Below, piece by piece: positions 28,618 through 39,610 of a stretch of DNA of 43,066 nt. The notes under the pieces are model-generated. The model made no database searches. It was not told where the DNA came from and saw only the letters and a program-made list of their open reading frames with translations. This stretch comes from an uncultured bacterium (GTDB lineage: Bacteria > Actinomycetota > Actinomycetes > S36-B12 > CAIYMF01): positions 1 through 43,066 of the forward strand of contig CAIYMF010000209.1 of assembly GCA_903927265.1 (NCBI GenBank), written 5' to 3'. The translations under genes and the position numbers were made by a program. Positions within the stretch are counted from its first letter, which is position 1. Every line of letters starts with the position of its first letter.

Positions 28618-29814
28618 GTGGCTAAGGCGAAGTTCGAGCGCACCAAGCCGCACGTCAACATCGGCACCATTGGTCATATTGACCATGGCAAGACCACGCT
28701 GACGGCGGCCATCACGAAGGTGCTTCACGACAAGTACCCGGACGTCAACCCCTTCACGCCGTTCGATCAGATCGATAAGGCACCGGAGGAGCGTCAGCGC
28801 GGTATCACCATTTCGATCGCGCACGTCGAGTACCAGACCGAGGTGCGGCACTACGCGCACGTCGACTGCCCTGGTCACGCCGACTACATCAAGAACATGA
28901 TCACCGGTGCTGCACAGATGGATGGTGCAATCCTCGTGGTTGCCGCCACTGACGGCCCGATGCCTCAGACCAAGGAGCACGTGCTCCTGGCCCGCCAGGT
29001 GGGTGTGCCCTCGATCGTCGTTGCACTGAACAAGTGCGACATGGTTGACGACGAGGAAATCCTTGAGCTCGTTGAGCTTGAGGTACGCGAACTCCTGTCG
29101 ACCTACGAGTTCCCCGGCGACGACATCCCCGTGGTGCGCGTTGCTGCCTTCCCGGCGCTGAACGGCGACGCGAAGTGGGGCGAGTCCATCCTCGAGCTCA
29201 TGGACGCCGTTGACGCGTACATCCCGACGCCCGAGCGTGACGTTGACAAGCCCTTCTTGATGCCCGTTGAGGATGTGTTCACGATCACCGGTCGCGGAAC
29301 CGTCGTCACCGGTCGTATCGAGCGCGGCATCGTCAAGGTCAACGAAGAAATCGAAATCGTGGGCATCCGCCCCGGCCCGGCCGCGAAGACCACGGTCACC
29401 GGTGTGGAAATGTTCCGCAAGCTGCTCGACGAGGGTCAGGCCGGTGAAAACGTCGGTCTGCTCCTGCGCGGTACCAAGCGTGAAGACGTCGAGCGCGGTC
29501 AGGTCATCTGCAAGCCCGGTTCAGTGACGCCTCACACCGAGTTCGAGGCTCAGGTCTACATCCTGAGCAAGGACGAGGGTGGCCGCCACACGCCGTTCTT
29601 CCAGAACTACCGCCCGCAGTTCTACTTCCGCACCACCGACGTCACCGGCGTCGTCGAATTGCCTGAGGGCAAGGAGATGGTCATGCCCGGCGACGACACC
29701 CAGATGAAGGTCGCACTGATCCAGCCCATCGCCATGGAAGACGGACTCCGGTTCGCCATCCGTGAGGGTGGCCGCACCGTGGGTGCGGGCCGGGTCATCA
29801 AGATCCTCCTGTGA
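28618..29814 (+). CDS. tuf: Elongation factor Tu
   Basis: A 398-residue EF-Tu, which delivers aminoacyl-tRNA to the ribosome as a GTP complex. [13 protein letters not shown] (P loop), [24 protein letters not shown] and [10 protein letters not shown] are the GTPase motifs; domains 2 and 3 end [13 protein letters not shown] start after GGAGGACC. It is the last gene of the str operon and is followed by a strong hairpin. Only this one tuf copy is in the window. Confidence 0.98.
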   Translation: MAKAKFERTKPHVNIGTIGHIDHGKTTLTAAITKVLHDKYPDVNPFTPFDQIDKAPEERQRGITISIAHVEYQTEVRHYAHVDCPGHADYIKNMITGAAQMDGAILVVAATDGPMPQTKEHVLLARQVGVPSIVVALNKCDMVDDEEILELVELEVRELLSTYEFPGDDIPVVRVAAFPALNGDAKWGESILELMDAVDAYIPTPERDVDKPFLMPVEDVFTITGRGTVVTGRIERGIVKVNEEIEIVGIRPGPAAKTTVTGVEMFRKLLDEGQAGENVGLLLRGTKREDVERGQVICKPGSVTPHTEFEAQVYILSKDEGGRHTPFFQNYRPQFYFRTTDVTGVVELPEGKEMVMPGDDTQMKVALIQPIAMEDGLRFAIREGGRTVGAGRVIKILL

Positions 29815-29819
29815 TCAAC

Positions 29820-29847
29820 GGGTGGGGGCGGTCCGCCGCCCCCACCC
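29820..29847 (+). terminator. Hairpin between tuf and rpsJ
   Basis: GGGTGGGGGCGG-TCCG-CCGCCCCCACCC, a perfect 12-bp stem with a TCCG (UNCG-type) tetraloop, 6 bp after the tuf stop. No T tract follows, so it may act as a terminator, an mRNA-end stabiliser or an attenuator between the str and S10 operons. Confidence 0.65.
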
Positions 29848-29898
29848 ACACCACCGACAACCAGCAGCCGCAGCAACCCAAGGAATCGAGCGACGCAG

Positions 29899-30207
29899 AT
29901 GGCGGGACAGAAGATCCGCATCAGGCTCAAGGCCTACGACCACGAGGTCATCGACACGTCGGCACGCAAGATCGTCGACACGGTGATTCGCACTGGTGCG
30001 AAGGTCGCAGGCCCGGTGCCGCTGCCGACGGAGAAGAACGTGTACTGCGTCATCCGCTCGCCGCACAAGTACAAGGACTCGCGCGAGCACTTCGAGATGC
30101 GCACGCACAAGCGGCTCATCGACATCATCGACCCCACCCCCAAGACGGTTGACTCGCTGATGCGACTCGACCTTCCGGCCGGTGTCGACATCGAGATCAA
30201 GCTGTAG
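29899..30207 (+). CDS. rpsJ: 30S ribosomal protein S10
   Basis: A 102-residue S10, which is also NusE, the partner of NusG KOW and NusB in antitermination. [20 protein letters not shown] opens the protein, [20 protein letters not shown] and [15 protein letters not shown] follow. It begins the S10 operon; no promoter was recognised in the 84-bp gap after tuf, so it may depend on read-through past the hairpin there. Confidence 0.97.
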   Translation: MAGQKIRIRLKAYDHEVIDTSARKIVDTVIRTGAKVAGPVPLPTEKNVYCVIRSPHKYKDSREHFEMRTHKRLIDIIDPTPKTVDSLMRLDLPAGVDIEIKL

Positions 30208-30222
30208 ACGAGGACAACGATC

Positions 30223-30870
30223 ATGGCGAGCAACATGAAGGGCATCCTCGGGCGCAAGCTCGGGATGACCCAGGTCTGGGCAGACGACAACCGTGTCGTC
30301 CCCGTGACCGTTATTGAGGCCGGACCCTGCGTGGTCACGGCAGTTCGAACCCCTGAGGTTGACGGCTACAGTGCCGTTCAACTGGGCTTCGGTGCTGTCG
30401 ACCCCCGCAAGGTCACCAAGCCCATGCGCGGTCAGTTCGATAAGGCAGGGGTCACTCCCCGCCGTCACCTCCTTGAGATTCGCACCGACAGTGCTTCCGA
30501 GTACACGGTGGGCCAAGAAGTGGGTGCTGATGTCTTCGAGGCTGGTGCGTCTATCGACGTCACTGGTACCACCAAGGGCAAGGGCTACGCCGGTGTCATG
30601 AAGCGTCACGGCTTCCACGGTGTGAGCTCGTCACACGGTGCTCATAAGAACCACCGCAAGCCTGGTTCGATCGGCGGGTGCTCCACCCCCGGTCGCGTCT
30701 TCAAGGGCATGCGGATGGCCGGCCGGATGGGTGGCGTTCGTCAGACGACTCAGAACCTCACGGTTCAGGCTGTCGACGCTGAGCGCGGTCTGATCCTCGT
30801 GAAGGGTGCCGTGCCCGGCCCCACCGGCGGACTTGTGCTCGTGCGCAACGCCGTGAAGGGACAGTCATGA
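30223..30870 (+). CDS. rplC: 50S ribosomal protein L3
   Basis: A 215-residue L3, an early 23S rRNA binder near the peptidyl transferase centre. [15 protein letters not shown] is near the start, the [19 protein letters not shown] and [19 protein letters not shown] loops follow. ATG 30223 is used (GAGGAC upstream); an internal ATG at 30235 is possible. It overlaps rplD by 4 bp (ATGA). Confidence 0.96.
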   Translation: MASNMKGILGRKLGMTQVWADDNRVVPVTVIEAGPCVVTAVRTPEVDGYSAVQLGFGAVDPRKVTKPMRGQFDKAGVTPRRHLLEIRTDSASEYTVGQEVGADVFEAGASIDVTGTTKGKGYAGVMKRHGFHGVSSSHGAHKNHRKPGSIGGCSTPGRVFKGMRMAGRMGGVRQTTQNLTVQAVDAERGLILVKGAVPGPTGGLVLVRNAVKGQS

Positions 30871-31562
30871 CTGCCATTGACGTTCTCTCGCCGACCGGCA
30901 CCAAGAGTGGCTCTGTCGAGCTACCCGCGGAGTTGTTCGACGTGCAGATCAACGTGCCGTTGATCCACCAGGTTGTTGTCGCGCAGCTCGCCGCTGCACG
31001 CCAGGGCACCCACGACACCAAGTCACGCGGAGAAGTGCGCGGTGGTGGCCGTAAGCCGTACAAGCAGAAGGGCACAGGTCGCGCCCGTCAGGGTTCGACT
31101 CGCGCACCTCAGTTCACCGGTGGTGGCGTGGTGCACGGCCCGACGCCACGTAACTACGAACAGCGCACCCCCAAGAAGATGAAGGCCGCCGCCTTGCGCG
31201 GTGCCCTCAGCGACCGCGCACGTGGCGGCCGGGTGCACGTTCTGAGTTCGATCGTCGAGGGTGACACTCCCTCAACCAAGGCCGCCCTTGCGATCCTGGC
31301 CACGGTAGCGAGCAGTCGCAATGTGCTGGTCGTGGTGACCCGCGAGGATCAGGCCTCCTGGTTGAGCCTTCGTAACCTGAGCAATGTTCACGTGCTCGCC
31401 CCCGACCAGCTCAACACGTACGACGTGCTGATCTCGGACGACGTCGTGTTCACCAGCGCCTCGCTGGCTGCCTTCATCGCCGGTCCCGCCAAGGGTAAGG
31501 CAGTCAAGGCTGTTGCCACCGAGTCCGAGGCCGCAGCAACCGCCGAGGAGGCCTCGTCATGA
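30867..31562 (+). CDS. rplD: 50S ribosomal protein L4
   Basis: A 231-residue L4 lining the exit tunnel. [20 protein letters not shown] and [20 protein letters not shown] form the tunnel-reaching loop. The C-terminus extends about 15 residues beyond the usual end as an Ala/Glu stretch ([13 protein letters not shown]). Gene starts and ends in ATGA overlaps with rplC and rplW. In E. coli L4 controls the S10 operon; no equivalent leader was recognised here. Confidence 0.96.
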   Translation: MTAIDVLSPTGTKSGSVELPAELFDVQINVPLIHQVVVAQLAAARQGTHDTKSRGEVRGGGRKPYKQKGTGRARQGSTRAPQFTGGGVVHGPTPRNYEQRTPKKMKAAALRGALSDRARGGRVHVLSSIVEGDTPSTKAALAILATVASSRNVLVVVTREDQASWLSLRNLSNVHVLAPDQLNTYDVLISDDVVFTSASLAAFIAGPAKGKAVKAVATESEAAATAEEASS

Positions 31563-31858
31563 GAATCGTCGATCCCCGCGACATCCTGCTCGCACCCGTG
31601 GTCTCGGAGAAGAGTTACTCACTTCTTGACGAGAACAAGTACACGTTCCTGGTGCGTAAGGATGCGAACAAGACCCAGATCAAGCAGGCGGTCGAAGAGG
31701 TGTTCGGCGTGCGAGTGCTGAACGTCAACACCCTCAACCGTCAGGGCAAGCGCATCCGCACCCGTCAGGGCTTCGGTAAGCGCAACGACACCAAGCGCGC
31801 CATCGTCAGCATCGCCTCTGGCGAGCGCATCGACATCTTCGGCGGGCCTGTCAGCTAA
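31559..31858 (+). CDS. rplW: 50S ribosomal protein L23
   Basis: A 99-residue L23 at the tunnel exit, docking site for trigger factor and [22 protein letters not shown] and [19 protein letters not shown] are typical, as is the basic [15 protein letters not shown] loop. It overlaps rplD by 4 bp; rplB follows after 44 bp. Confidence 0.96.
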   Translation: MRIVDPRDILLAPVVSEKSYSLLDENKYTFLVRKDANKTQIKQAVEEVFGVRVLNVNTLNRQGKRIRTRQGFGKRNDTKRAIVSIASGERIDIFGGPVS

Positions 31859-31902
31859 CGCTGGCAGAGACGACACACGAGACGAGAGACCAGGACAACA
31901 CC

Positions 31903-32739
31903 ATGGGAATCCGCAAGTACAAGCCGACAACACCGGGCCGTCGCGGCTCGAGCGTTGCCGACTTCGTCGAGATCACCCGCGACGAGCCTGAGAAGTCACT
32001 CGTGCGCCCATTGCCGAAGAAGGGTGGCCGTAACAACTCCGGTCGTATCACCACCCGGCACCAGGGCGGTGGCCACAAGCGTGCCTACCGCATCATCGAC
32101 TTCAAGCGTGCTGACAAAGACGGCGTGCCGGCCAAGGTCGCTCACATTGAGTACGACCCCAACCGCACCGCTCGCATTGCGCTGCTGCACTACGCCGATG
32201 GCGAGAAGCGCTACATCATTGCGCCGAACAAACTCAAGCAGGGCGACCGGATTGAGACCGGCCCTTCGGCTGACATCAAGCCCGGTAACAACCTGCCGCT
32301 GCGCAACATCCCCGTCGGTAGCGTTATTCACGCGGTCGAATTGCGTCCGGGTGGTGGCGCCAAGATGGCCCGCTCAGCCGGTGCCAGTATTCAGTTGGTT
32401 GCCAAGGATGGCCCCTACGCACAGCTTCGGCTGCCCTCGGGCGAAATCCGCAACGTCGATCTTCGCTGCCGCGCCACCATTGGTGAGGTTGGCAACGCAG
32501 AACAGTCCAACATCAACTGGGGTAAGGCTGGCCGTAACCGCTGGAAGGGCAAGCGCCCGACGGTTCGCGGTGTGGCCATGAACCCGGTCGACCACCCGCA
32601 TGGTGGTGGTGAAGGTAAGACGTCCGGAGGTCGCCACCCGGTGAACCCGAATGGTAAGCCCGAAGGTCGTACTCGCAAGCACAACAAGCCGAGCGACAAG
32701 TTCATCGTCCGCCGCCGTAAGACCGGCAAGAAGCGATAG
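31903..32739 (+). CDS. rplB: 50S ribosomal protein L2
   Basis: A 278-residue L2, needed for subunit joining and peptidyl transfer. It has the N-terminal [14 protein letters not shown], the [20 protein letters not shown] stretch and the C-terminal [20 protein letters not shown], whose histidine lies near the catalytic centre. Length and order are standard. Confidence 0.97.
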   Translation: MGIRKYKPTTPGRRGSSVADFVEITRDEPEKSLVRPLPKKGGRNNSGRITTRHQGGGHKRAYRIIDFKRADKDGVPAKVAHIEYDPNRTARIALLHYADGEKRYIIAPNKLKQGDRIETGPSADIKPGNNLPLRNIPVGSVIHAVELRPGGGAKMARSAGASIQLVAKDGPYAQLRLPSGEIRNVDLRCRATIGEVGNAEQSNINWGKAGRNRWKGKRPTVRGVAMNPVDHPHGGGEGKTSGGRHPVNPNGKPEGRTRKHNKPSDKFIVRRRKTGKKR

Positions 32740-32748
32740 AGGATCACG

Positions 32749-33030
32749 ATGCCGCGCAGTCTGAAGAAGGGCCCGTTCGTCGACGACCACCTGCTCAAGA
32801 AGGTGGAGTCGCAAAACGACAAGGGCACTCGTAACGTGATCAAGACTTGGTCGCGCCGCTCGATGATCGTTCCGGCGATGCTCGGGCACACCATTGCCGT
32901 GCACGACGGACGGAAGCACATCCCCGTCTTCGTGTCCGAAAACATGGTGGGCCACAAGTTGGGCGAATTCGCACCGACGCGCACCTTCAAGGGACACATC
33001 AAGGACGACCGCAAGGCCAAGCGCCGCTAG
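32749..33030 (+). CDS. rpsS: 30S ribosomal protein S19
   Basis: A 93-residue S19 in the 30S head. [19 protein letters not shown], the central [20 protein letters not shown] and C-terminal [13 protein letters not shown] are diagnostic. It starts 9 bp after rplB. The 108 bp after it, before rplV, are longer than usual for this operon and contain a CTCGT/ACGAG inverted repeat. Confidence 0.97.
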   Translation: MPRSLKKGPFVDDHLLKKVESQNDKGTRNVIKTWSRRSMIVPAMLGHTIAVHDGRKHIPVFVSENMVGHKLGEFAPTRTFKGHIKDDRKAKRR

Positions 33031-33138
33031 CACGATCGGGTGACGGGGTGCCCACGCAGGCGCCCGGCCCACCAACGGCCACCTCGTAGACACGAGTTGA
33101 CCGCGCACGACTCGACGACCGACCGAACGGAGAAAACG

Positions 33139-33585
33139 ATGGAGGCCAGGGCCCAGGCACGCTACGTGCGTGTCACGCCCATGAAGGCCCGACGCGTGGT
33201 TGACCTTATTCGAGGTTTGCCCGCGGCCGAGGCCCAGGCGGTGTTGGCGTTCGCGCCTCAGGCTGCGAGTGAGCCGGTCGGCAAGGTGCTCGATAGTGCT
33301 GTGGCGAACGCAACCAACAACCACAACCTCGACCCGGCCACCTTGGTGGTTTCCGAGGCGTACGTCGACGAAGGCCCCACGATGAAGCGGTTCCGGCCGC
33401 GCGCCCAGGGTCGAGCTGCTCGCATCCGCAAGCGCACCAGCCACATCACGGTCGTGGTTGAGTCCCGCACCCCGGTTGCCCGCCCGACCGCCGCGAAGAC
33501 GGCGAAGAAGGCCACCCCGAAGCCGGCGAAGGCGCCCGCTGAAACGAGCAAGGCCGCTAGCGCCGACGCAGGAGAGAAGGACTGA
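33139..33585 (+). CDS. rplV: 50S ribosomal protein L22
   Basis: A 148-residue L22 whose beta hairpin reaches into the exit tunnel. The start at ATG 33139 is set by the family N-terminus [20 protein letters not shown] and by CGGAGAAAACG upstream; longer frames are not L22-like. After residue about 115 a Lys/Ala/Pro tail ([18 protein letters not shown]) extends past the E. coli end, as in other high-GC actinobacteria. rpsC follows after 1 bp. Confidence 0.95.
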   Translation: MEARAQARYVRVTPMKARRVVDLIRGLPAAEAQAVLAFAPQAASEPVGKVLDSAVANATNNHNLDPATLVVSEAYVDEGPTMKRFRPRAQGRAARIRKRTSHITVVVESRTPVARPTAAKTAKKATPKPAKAPAETSKAASADAGEKD

Positions 33586-33586
33586 C

Positions 33587-34408
<822 letters not shown>

Positions 34409-34411
34409 TCC

Positions 34412-34831
34412 ATGCTGATTCCTCGTCGGGTGAAGCACCGCAAGCAGCACCACCCGGGACGTTCGGGCGCTGCCACCGGTGGTACCCGTGTGACCTTCGG
34501 CGAGTGGGGACTGCAGGCTCTTGAGCCCGCCTACGTCACCAACCGCCAGATCGAGTCCGCACGTATTGCCATCACGCGGCACATCCGCCGTGGTGGCAAG
34601 GTGTGGATCACGATCTACCCCGACCGTCCGCTCACCAAGAAGCCTGCTGAAACCCGCATGGGTTCCGGTAAGGGTTCACCCGAGTGGTGGGTGGCGAACG
34701 TGAAGCCCGGTCGCGTGATGTTCGAACTGAGCTACCCGAATGAGAAGACTGCGCAGGAAGCACTCAAGCGTGCTGCGCACAAGCTCCCGATGAAGTGCCG
34801 GATCATCCGGCGCGAGGTGGGTGAGAACTGA
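34412..34831 (+). CDS. rplP: 50S ribosomal protein L16
   Basis: A 139-residue L16 near the A and P sites. [19 protein letters not shown] at the start, the [20 protein letters not shown] segment and [18 protein letters not shown] are diagnostic. It starts 3 bp after rpsC and overlaps rpmC by one base (TGATG). Confidence 0.97.
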   Translation: MLIPRRVKHRKQHHPGRSGAATGGTRVTFGEWGLQALEPAYVTNRQIESARIAITRHIRRGGKVWITIYPDRPLTKKPAETRMGSGKGSPEWWVANVKPGRVMFELSYPNEKTAQEALKRAAHKLPMKCRIIRREVGEN

Positions 34832-35061
34832 TGGCTGTCGGAACTGACGCGGGTGAACTGCGCAATCTGAGTGACGACGAACTGGTCACCAAGCTCAAGG
34901 AATGCAAGGAGGAGCTGTTCAACCTCCGCTTCCAGGGCGCAACAGGCCAGCTCGAGAACCACGGACGGTTGCGTGCGGTTCGCAAGGACATCGCGCGCAT
35001 CTACACGATCATGCGTGAGCGTGAGCTTGGCATTACCGCGTACGCGGGCGGTGCCGCATGA
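34831..35061 (+). CDS. rpmC: 50S ribosomal protein L29
   Basis: A 76-residue L29, which with L23 frames the tunnel exit. [20 protein letters not shown] then [14 protein letters not shown] and [14 protein letters not shown] are the two-helix signature. It overlaps both neighbours (1 bp with rplP, 4 bp with rpsQ). Confidence 0.96.
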   Translation: MAVGTDAGELRNLSDDELVTKLKECKEELFNLRFQGATGQLENHGRLRAVRKDIARIYTIMRERELGITAYAGGAA

Positions 35062-35345
35062 GCGACGAGACGAAGGACGCAATGACTGACACGCAACGTG
35101 GCGAGCGCAAGGTCCGCGAGGGCTACGTCGTGAGCGACAAGATGGACAAGACGGTCGTTGTCGCGGTCGAAGACCGCTTCAAGCACCCGCTCTACGGCAA
35201 GGTCGTGCGACGCACGAGCAAGCTCAAGGCGCATGACGAATCCAACGTCTGCGGTGTGGGTGATCGTGTCCTGCTGATGGAGACCAAGCCACTGTCGGCC
35301 ACCAAGCGGTGGCGTGTGGTTGAAGTCCTTGAGAAGGCTAAGTAA
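35058..35345 (+). CDS. rpsQ: 30S ribosomal protein S17
   Basis: A 95-residue S17, a primary 16S rRNA binder. [20 protein letters not shown] and [19 protein letters not shown] are typical. The first 17 residues are an acidic/polar extension; an internal ATG at codon 9 is possible, but the ATGA overlap with rpmC supports 35058. Confidence 0.95.
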   Translation: MSDETKDAMTDTQRGERKVREGYVVSDKMDKTVVVAVEDRFKHPLYGKVVRRTSKLKAHDESNVCGVGDRVLLMETKPLSATKRWRVVEVLEKAK

Positions 35346-35360
35346 GGGTAGGGGAGTGAC

Positions 35361-35729
35361 GTGATCCAGCAAGAGTCGCGACTGCGAGTCGCCGACAACA
35401 CCGGTGCCAAGGAGATCTTGTGCATCCGTGTCCTCGGCGGTTCAGGGCGTCGCTACGCAGGCATTGGCGACGTGATCGTCGCCACGGTAAAGGACGCCAT
35501 CCCCGGTGGCAACGTCAAGAAGGGTGAGGTCGTGAAGGCGGTCATCGTGCGCACTGTGAAGTCGCGCCGACGCCCCGACGGCTCCTACATCCGCTTTGAC
35601 GAAAACGCCGCCGTCATCCTCAAGGGCGAGAACGAGCCCCGCGGAACCCGCATCTTCGGCCCAGTGGGTCGCGAGCTGCGCGACAAGAAGTTCATGAAGA
35701 TCATTTCGCTCGCCCCGGAGGTGCTGTAG
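35361..35729 (+). CDS. rplN: 50S ribosomal protein L14
   Basis: A 122-residue L14 of canonical length, forming an intersubunit bridge. GTG start, then [39 protein letters not shown] and [18 protein letters not shown] follow. It is 15 bp downstream of rpsQ with AGGGGAG as ribosome binding site. Confidence 0.97.
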   Translation: MIQQESRLRVADNTGAKEILCIRVLGGSGRRYAGIGDVIVATVKDAIPGGNVKKGEVVKAVIVRTVKSRRRPDGSYIRFDENAAVILKGENEPRGTRIFGPVGRELRDKKFMKIISLAPEVL

Positions 35730-35731
35730 TC

Positions 35732-36097
35732 ATGGCGTCGTCAATGGGAGTGCGTAAGGGCGACACCGTCCAGGTGATCACCGGCAAGGACAAGGGCGCC
35801 AAGGGCAAGGTAATCAAGGTTCTGCCTGAGACCAGCCGGGTACTTGTTGAAGGTGTCAACCGGATCAAGAAGCACGTCAAGGTGTCGCAGACTGACCGCG
35901 GTGCCAAGGCGGGCGGCATCATCACTCAGGAAGCACCGATCCACGTGTCCAACGTGATGGTGATTGACCCTGACGACGGCCGCCCCACCCGGATCGGAAG
36001 CCGCAAGGAAAAGGTTGAAAAGCGCCGTCCCGACGGGACGACGTACGAGGTCGAGCGAAGTGTGCGCATTTCCAAGCGCACGGGTAAGGACGTCTGA
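35732..36097 (+). CDS. rplX: 50S ribosomal protein L24
   Basis: A 121-residue L24, an assembly initiator. The KOW motif [20 protein letters not shown] is near the start; [20 protein letters not shown] follows. ATG 35732 fits GGAGG 10 bp upstream; ATG 35744 is an alternative. It overlaps rplE by 1 bp (TGATG). Confidence 0.95.
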   Translation: MASSMGVRKGDTVQVITGKDKGAKGKVIKVLPETSRVLVEGVNRIKKHVKVSQTDRGAKAGGIITQEAPIHVSNVMVIDPDDGRPTRIGSRKEKVEKRRPDGTTYEVERSVRISKRTGKDV

Positions 36098-36657
36098 TGG
36101 CAACCCTGACTGAGGTTCCCCGCCTCAAGACCCGTTACAAGACCGAGATTGTGCCGGCGCTGCGTGAAGAGTTCGAATTCGCGAACGTCATGCAGGTGCC
36201 TGGTGTGGTCAAGGTCGTGGTCAACATGGGTGTGGGTGAGGCCGCCCGCGATTCGAAGTTGATCGAGGGCGCTATCCGCGACCTCGCGACCATCACCGGT
36301 CAGAAGCCGCAGGTCACCAAGGCGCGCAAGTCGATCGCCCAGTTCAAGTTGCGTGAAGGCATGCCGATCGGTGCGCACGTCACGCTGCGAGGCGACCGCA
36401 TGTGGGAGTTCCTCGACCGACTGGTGTCGATCGCTCTACCCCGCATCCGTGACTTCCGCGGCCTGTCACCCAAGCAGTTCGACGGCAGCGGCAACTACAC
36501 CTTCGGTCTCAACGAGCAGTCGATGTTCCACGAGATCGACCAGGACAGCATCGACCGGGTGCGCGGCATGGACATCACCATTGTCACCACCGCCCCGAAC
36601 GACGACCAGGGACGCGCGCTGCTTCGGCTGCTCGGCTTCCCGTTCAAGGAGATCTGA
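36097..36657 (+). CDS. rplE: 50S ribosomal protein L5
   Basis: A 186-residue L5 that binds 5S rRNA and P-site t[40 protein letters not shown] in the GTVxxG-like first strand region, and [14 protein letters not shown] are family features. Normal length; rpsN follows after 3 bp. Confidence 0.97.
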   Translation: MATLTEVPRLKTRYKTEIVPALREEFEFANVMQVPGVVKVVVNMGVGEAARDSKLIEGAIRDLATITGQKPQVTKARKSIAQFKLREGMPIGAHVTLRGDRMWEFLDRLVSIALPRIRDFRGLSPKQFDGSGNYTFGLNEQSMFHEIDQDSIDRVRGMDITIVTTAPNDDQGRALLRLLGFPFKEI

Positions 36658-36660
36658 CAG

Positions 36661-36846
36661 ATGGCGAAGAAGGCCCTGGTCAACAAGGCGAACAAGACGC
36701 CCAAGTTCAAGGTGCGCGGTTACACCCGTTGCACCCGCTGCGGTCGGCCGCACTCGGTCTACAAGAAGTTCGGGCTCTGCCGTATCTGCCTTCGCGAGAT
36801 GGCGCACCGCGGCGAGCTTCCCGGTATCACCAAGAGCAGCTGGTAG
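36661..36846 (+). CDS. rpsN: 30S ribosomal protein S14 type Z
   Basis: A 61-residue zinc-binding S14. Two CxxC pairs, CTRCGR and CRICLR (about residues 24-27 and 40-43), bind zinc, marking the short type Z form typical of Gram-positive spc operons. The C-terminus [10 protein letters not shown] is standard. Confidence 0.97.
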   Translation: MAKKALVNKANKTPKFKVRGYTRCTRCGRPHSVYKKFGLCRICLREMAHRGELPGITKSSW

Positions 36847-36912
36847 TTCCTATACGTCGCAGGTCCACCGGAGCGTCCGGTGGATACCACGGCGGGAGAG
36901 AGATCCACGACC

Positions 36913-37311
36913 ATGACGATGACCGACCCGATTGCTGACATGCTCACACGTGTTCGCAATGCCAATTCGGCCTATCACGACCAGGTCACGATGCCCCACT
37001 CGAAGATCAAGGTTGGAATTGCCGAGATCCTCAAGGAGCAGGGTTACATCGCGGGCTGGAGTGTTCAGGACGCAACCGTTGGAAGTTCTTTGGTAATCGA
37101 CCTCAAATACGGGCCGAACCGTGAGCGTTCCATCGCTGGTGTGCGACGCGTGAGCAAGCCTGGTCTGCGTGTATACGCGAAGAACACCTCTCTTCCGCGT
37201 GTGCTCGGCGGCCTTGGTATCGCGATCATCTCTACCTCCACCGGACTACTGACCGACCGTCAGTGCGCAAAGAAAGGCGTGGGTGGGGAAGTCCTCGCCT
37301 ACGTCTGGTGA
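36913..37311 (+). CDS. rpsH: 30S ribosomal protein S8
   Basis: A 132-residue S8, a central-domain assembly protein and, in E. coli, the spc operon repressor. [35 protein letters not shown] and [20 protein letters not shown] are diagnostic. ATG 36913 gives the canonical length; an upstream in-frame GTG at 36880 would add 11 residues. The 66-bp spacer contains GGGAGAGAG and a CCACCGG-like repeat (CACCGGAGCGTCCGGTG). Confidence 0.95.
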   Translation: MTMTDPIADMLTRVRNANSAYHDQVTMPHSKIKVGIAEILKEQGYIAGWSVQDATVGSSLVIDLKYGPNRERSIAGVRRVSKPGLRVYAKNTSLPRVLGGLGIAIISTSTGLLTDRQCAKKGVGGEVLAYVW

Positions 37312-37324
37312 AGGAGTAAACGAC

Positions 37325-37864
37325 ATGTCACGTATCGGACGACTTCCTATCACTGTGCCCTCAGGTGTCGATGTGTCCATCGACGGCCAGACGGTGACGG
37401 TCAAGGGCCCCAAGGGCACGCTGTTTCACGTGGTGGCTGAGCCCATCGTCGTGGCCAAGGCAGACGACGGCACCCTTGAAGTGACCCGCCCCAACGATGA
37501 GCGCAACAGTCGCTCACTGCACGGCCTGTCGCGCACCTTGGTGGCCAACATGGTCATCGGAGTAACCGACGGCTACAAGAAGACCCTGGAGATCTCCGGT
37601 ACTGGTTACCGCGTGGTTGCCAAGGGTCAGGATCTCGAGTTCGCCCTCGGATACAGCCACCCGGTCGAGATCGTTCCTCCGGAAGGCATCACCTTCAGCG
37701 TTGAGACGCCCACCCGATTCCATGTCGAGGGCATCGACAAGCAGAAGGTCGGCGAAGTCGCCGCCAACCTGCGCAAACTGCGTAAGCCTGACCCGTACAA
37801 GGGTAAGGGCGTGCGCTACGAGGGCGAAGTTATTCGCCGCAAGGCCGGAAAGGCGGGCAAGTAG
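37325..37864 (+). CDS. rplF: 50S ribosomal protein L6
   Basis: A 179-residue L6 with two similar domains at the base of the stalk. It starts [20 protein letters not shown]; the C-terminus has [20 protein letters not shown] and [34 protein letters not shown] precedes ATG 37325. Confidence 0.97.
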   Translation: MSRIGRLPITVPSGVDVSIDGQTVTVKGPKGTLFHVVAEPIVVAKADDGTLEVTRPNDERNSRSLHGLSRTLVANMVIGVTDGYKKTLEISGTGYRVVAKGQDLEFALGYSHPVEIVPPEGITFSVETPTRFHVEGIDKQKVGEVAANLRKLRKPDPYKGKGVRYEGEVIRRKAGKAGK

Positions 37865-37866
37865 CC

Positions 37867-38247
37867 ATGTCTGTCACAAAATTTGGCAAGTTCGAGTCCA
37901 AGACCACGGTCGCGCGCAAGCGTCGTCACGTGCGCGTGCGCAAGAAGGTGTCGGGCACGCCCGTACGCCCTCGTCTTGTGGTCACCCGCTCGGCACGGCA
38001 CCTCGTCGCGCAGGTGGTCGACGACACGGAAGGCCGCACGCTGGCCTCGGCATCGACCATGGAGGCAGATGTACGTGCCCTCGATGGCGACAAGTCGGCC
38101 CGTTCGCGCAAGGTGGGCGAATTGGTTGCCGACCGTGCCAAGAAGGCTGGCATTGAGGCCGTGGTCTTCGACCGCGGCGGCAACAAGTACCACGGTCGCA
38201 TTGCGGCACTCGCGGAGGGCGCCCGCGAGGGCGGCCTCGCGTTCTGA
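37867..38247 (+). CDS. rplR: 50S ribosomal protein L18
   Basis: A 126-residue L18 that binds 5S r[22 protein letters not shown], the [16 protein letters not shown] strand and [20 protein letters not shown] are typical. It starts 2 bp after rplF. Confidence 0.96.
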   Translation: MSVTKFGKFESKTTVARKRRHVRVRKKVSGTPVRPRLVVTRSARHLVAQVVDDTEGRTLASASTMEADVRALDGDKSARSRKVGELVADRAKKAGIEAVVFDRGGNKYHGRIAALAEGAREGGLAF

Positions 38248-38275
38248 CGGTCGACGAGAGACGAGGTAACAGCAG

Positions 38276-38911
38276 ATGGCTACAGCCCAGCGCGGTGGCG
38301 GTACCGGTGGTGGCTCCGGAGGCAATTCCGGAGGCGGTTCCGGTGGCGGAGAGCGCCGAGGTCGTCGCGAGGACAGGCAGTCGAATGTCGAGAAGTCGGC
38401 ATTCATCGAGCGTGTCGTCGCCATCAACCGAGTGTCCAAGGTCGTCAAGGGAGGTCGACGCTTCAGCTTCACCGCACTGGTGGTGGTGGGTGACGGCGAC
38501 GGCACCGTAGGAGTCGGGTACGGCAAGGCCAAGGAGGTGCCCGCGGCAATCGCCAAGGGTGTCGAAGAGGCCAAGAAGAACTTCTTCAAGGTGCCCCGCA
38601 TCCAGGCCACGATCCCTCACCCGGTCACGGGAGAGGCAGCGGCCGGTGTCGTGCTCCTGCGTCCGGCGTCGCCCGGTACCGGTGTGATCGCCGGTGGTCC
38701 GGTGCGCGCGGTGCTTGAGTGCGCCGGTATCCATGATGTGCTCTCGAAGTCGCTCGGTTCTGACAACGCGATCAACGTGGTGCACGCCACTGTGGCAGCG
38801 TTGAAGATGCTGGAGCGTCCTGAGGAAGTTGCGGCTCGCCGTGGCCTGCCGCTCGAAGATGTGGCGCCCGCAGCTCTGCTGCGTGCTCGAGCCGCGGGGG
38901 TGGGTGCATGA
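38276..38911 (+). CDS. rpsE: 30S ribosomal protein S5
   Basis: A 211-residue S5 at the mRNA channel, with helicase and fidelity roles. The core starts near [40 protein letters not shown] and [17 protein letters not shown] follow. The first 40 residues are an unusual Gly/Ser run ([19 protein letters not shown]) then a basic stretch. Ala/Gly N-terminal extensions are common in actinobacterial S5; this one is markedly Gly-rich. It overlaps rpmD by 4 bp. Confidence 0.95.
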   Translation: MATAQRGGGTGGGSGGNSGGGSGGGERRGRREDRQSNVEKSAFIERVVAINRVSKVVKGGRRFSFTALVVVGDGDGTVGVGYGKAKEVPAAIAKGVEEAKKNFFKVPRIQATIPHPVTGEAAAGVVLLRPASPGTGVIAGGPVRAVLECAGIHDVLSKSLGSDNAINVVHATVAALKMLERPEEVAARRGLPLEDVAPAALLRARAAGVGA

Positions 38912-39099
38912 GCGGGCAGTTGAAAGTTACCCAGCGTCGTTCAACGATCGGTGGCACGAGCCAGCAGCGCAATTCGATGCGTTCGCTCGGCCTCAAGCGC
39001 ATTGGCGATGTAGTTATCAAGGAGGACCGTCCTGAGATTCGCGGGATGGTCGCCAAGGTCACGCATTTGGTGACTGTCGAGGAGGTCGACTCAGCATGA
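38908..39099 (+). CDS. rpmD: 50S ribosomal protein L30
   Basis: A 63-residue L30. [20 protein letters not shown] and [20 protein letters not shown] are the family signature. It overlaps both rpsE and rplO by 4 bp (ATGA), so translation of the three is probably coupled. Confidence 0.96.
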   Translation: MSGQLKVTQRRSTIGGTSQQRNSMRSLGLKRIGDVVIKEDRPEIRGMVAKVTHLVTVEEVDSA

Positions 39100-39536
39100 C
39101 GCTCAAGGTTCATCACCTACGCCCGGCTCCGGGCGCCAAGACGGCCAAGACTCGTAAGGGTCGTGGTGAAGCGTCGAAGGGTAAGACCTCCGGTCGCGGA
39201 ACCAAGGGTACGAAGGCGCGCTACCAGGTGCCGGCGAATTTCGAGGGCGGCCAGATGCCGATGCACATGCGTCTGCCCAAGCTCAAGGGGTTCACGAACC
39301 CGAACCGGGTCGAGTTCCAGGTTGTCAACGTGGCTGCGATCGAGCGTCTCTTCCCCCAGGGCGGTGCCGTGACGGTGGCCGACTTGGTTGAGAAGGGCGC
39401 AGTGCGCAGTGGTCAGCCGGTCAAGGTTCTGGGTCAGGGAGACATCGCGGTCGCTGTGCAGGTCAGCGCGCAGGCGTTCTCAGACTCGGCACGCACGAAG
39501 ATCACCGCCGCGGGCGGTTCGGTCACCGAGGTCTGA
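39096..39536 (+). CDS. rplO: 50S ribosomal protein L15
   Basis: A 146-residue L15. The basic N-terminal extension ([17 protein letters not shown] ... [10 protein letters not shown]) winds into 23S r[21 protein letters not shown] and the C-terminal [20 protein letters not shown] are diagnostic. It ends the uninterrupted spc ribosomal block; secY follows after 74 bp. Confidence 0.97.
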   Translation: MTLKVHHLRPAPGAKTAKTRKGRGEASKGKTSGRGTKGTKARYQVPANFEGGQMPMHMRLPKLKGFTNPNRVEFQVVNVAAIERLFPQGGAVTVADLVEKGAVRSGQPVKVLGQGDIAVAVQVSAQAFSDSARTKITAAGGSVTEV

Positions 39537-39540
39537 TCCA

Positions 39541-39555
39541 GAGCCCCACGGGCTC
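39541..39555 (+). terminator. Short hairpin between rplO and secY
   Basis: GAGCCC-CAC-GGGCTC, a 6-bp stem right after rplO and without a T tract. It could reduce read-through into secY. Weak evidence. Confidence 0.3.
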
Positions 39556-39610
39556 GGGTTAGAGTGGGGAGGCGGCTCACCGAGTCGCACGGCCCGGACA
39601 GGAGGATTGG

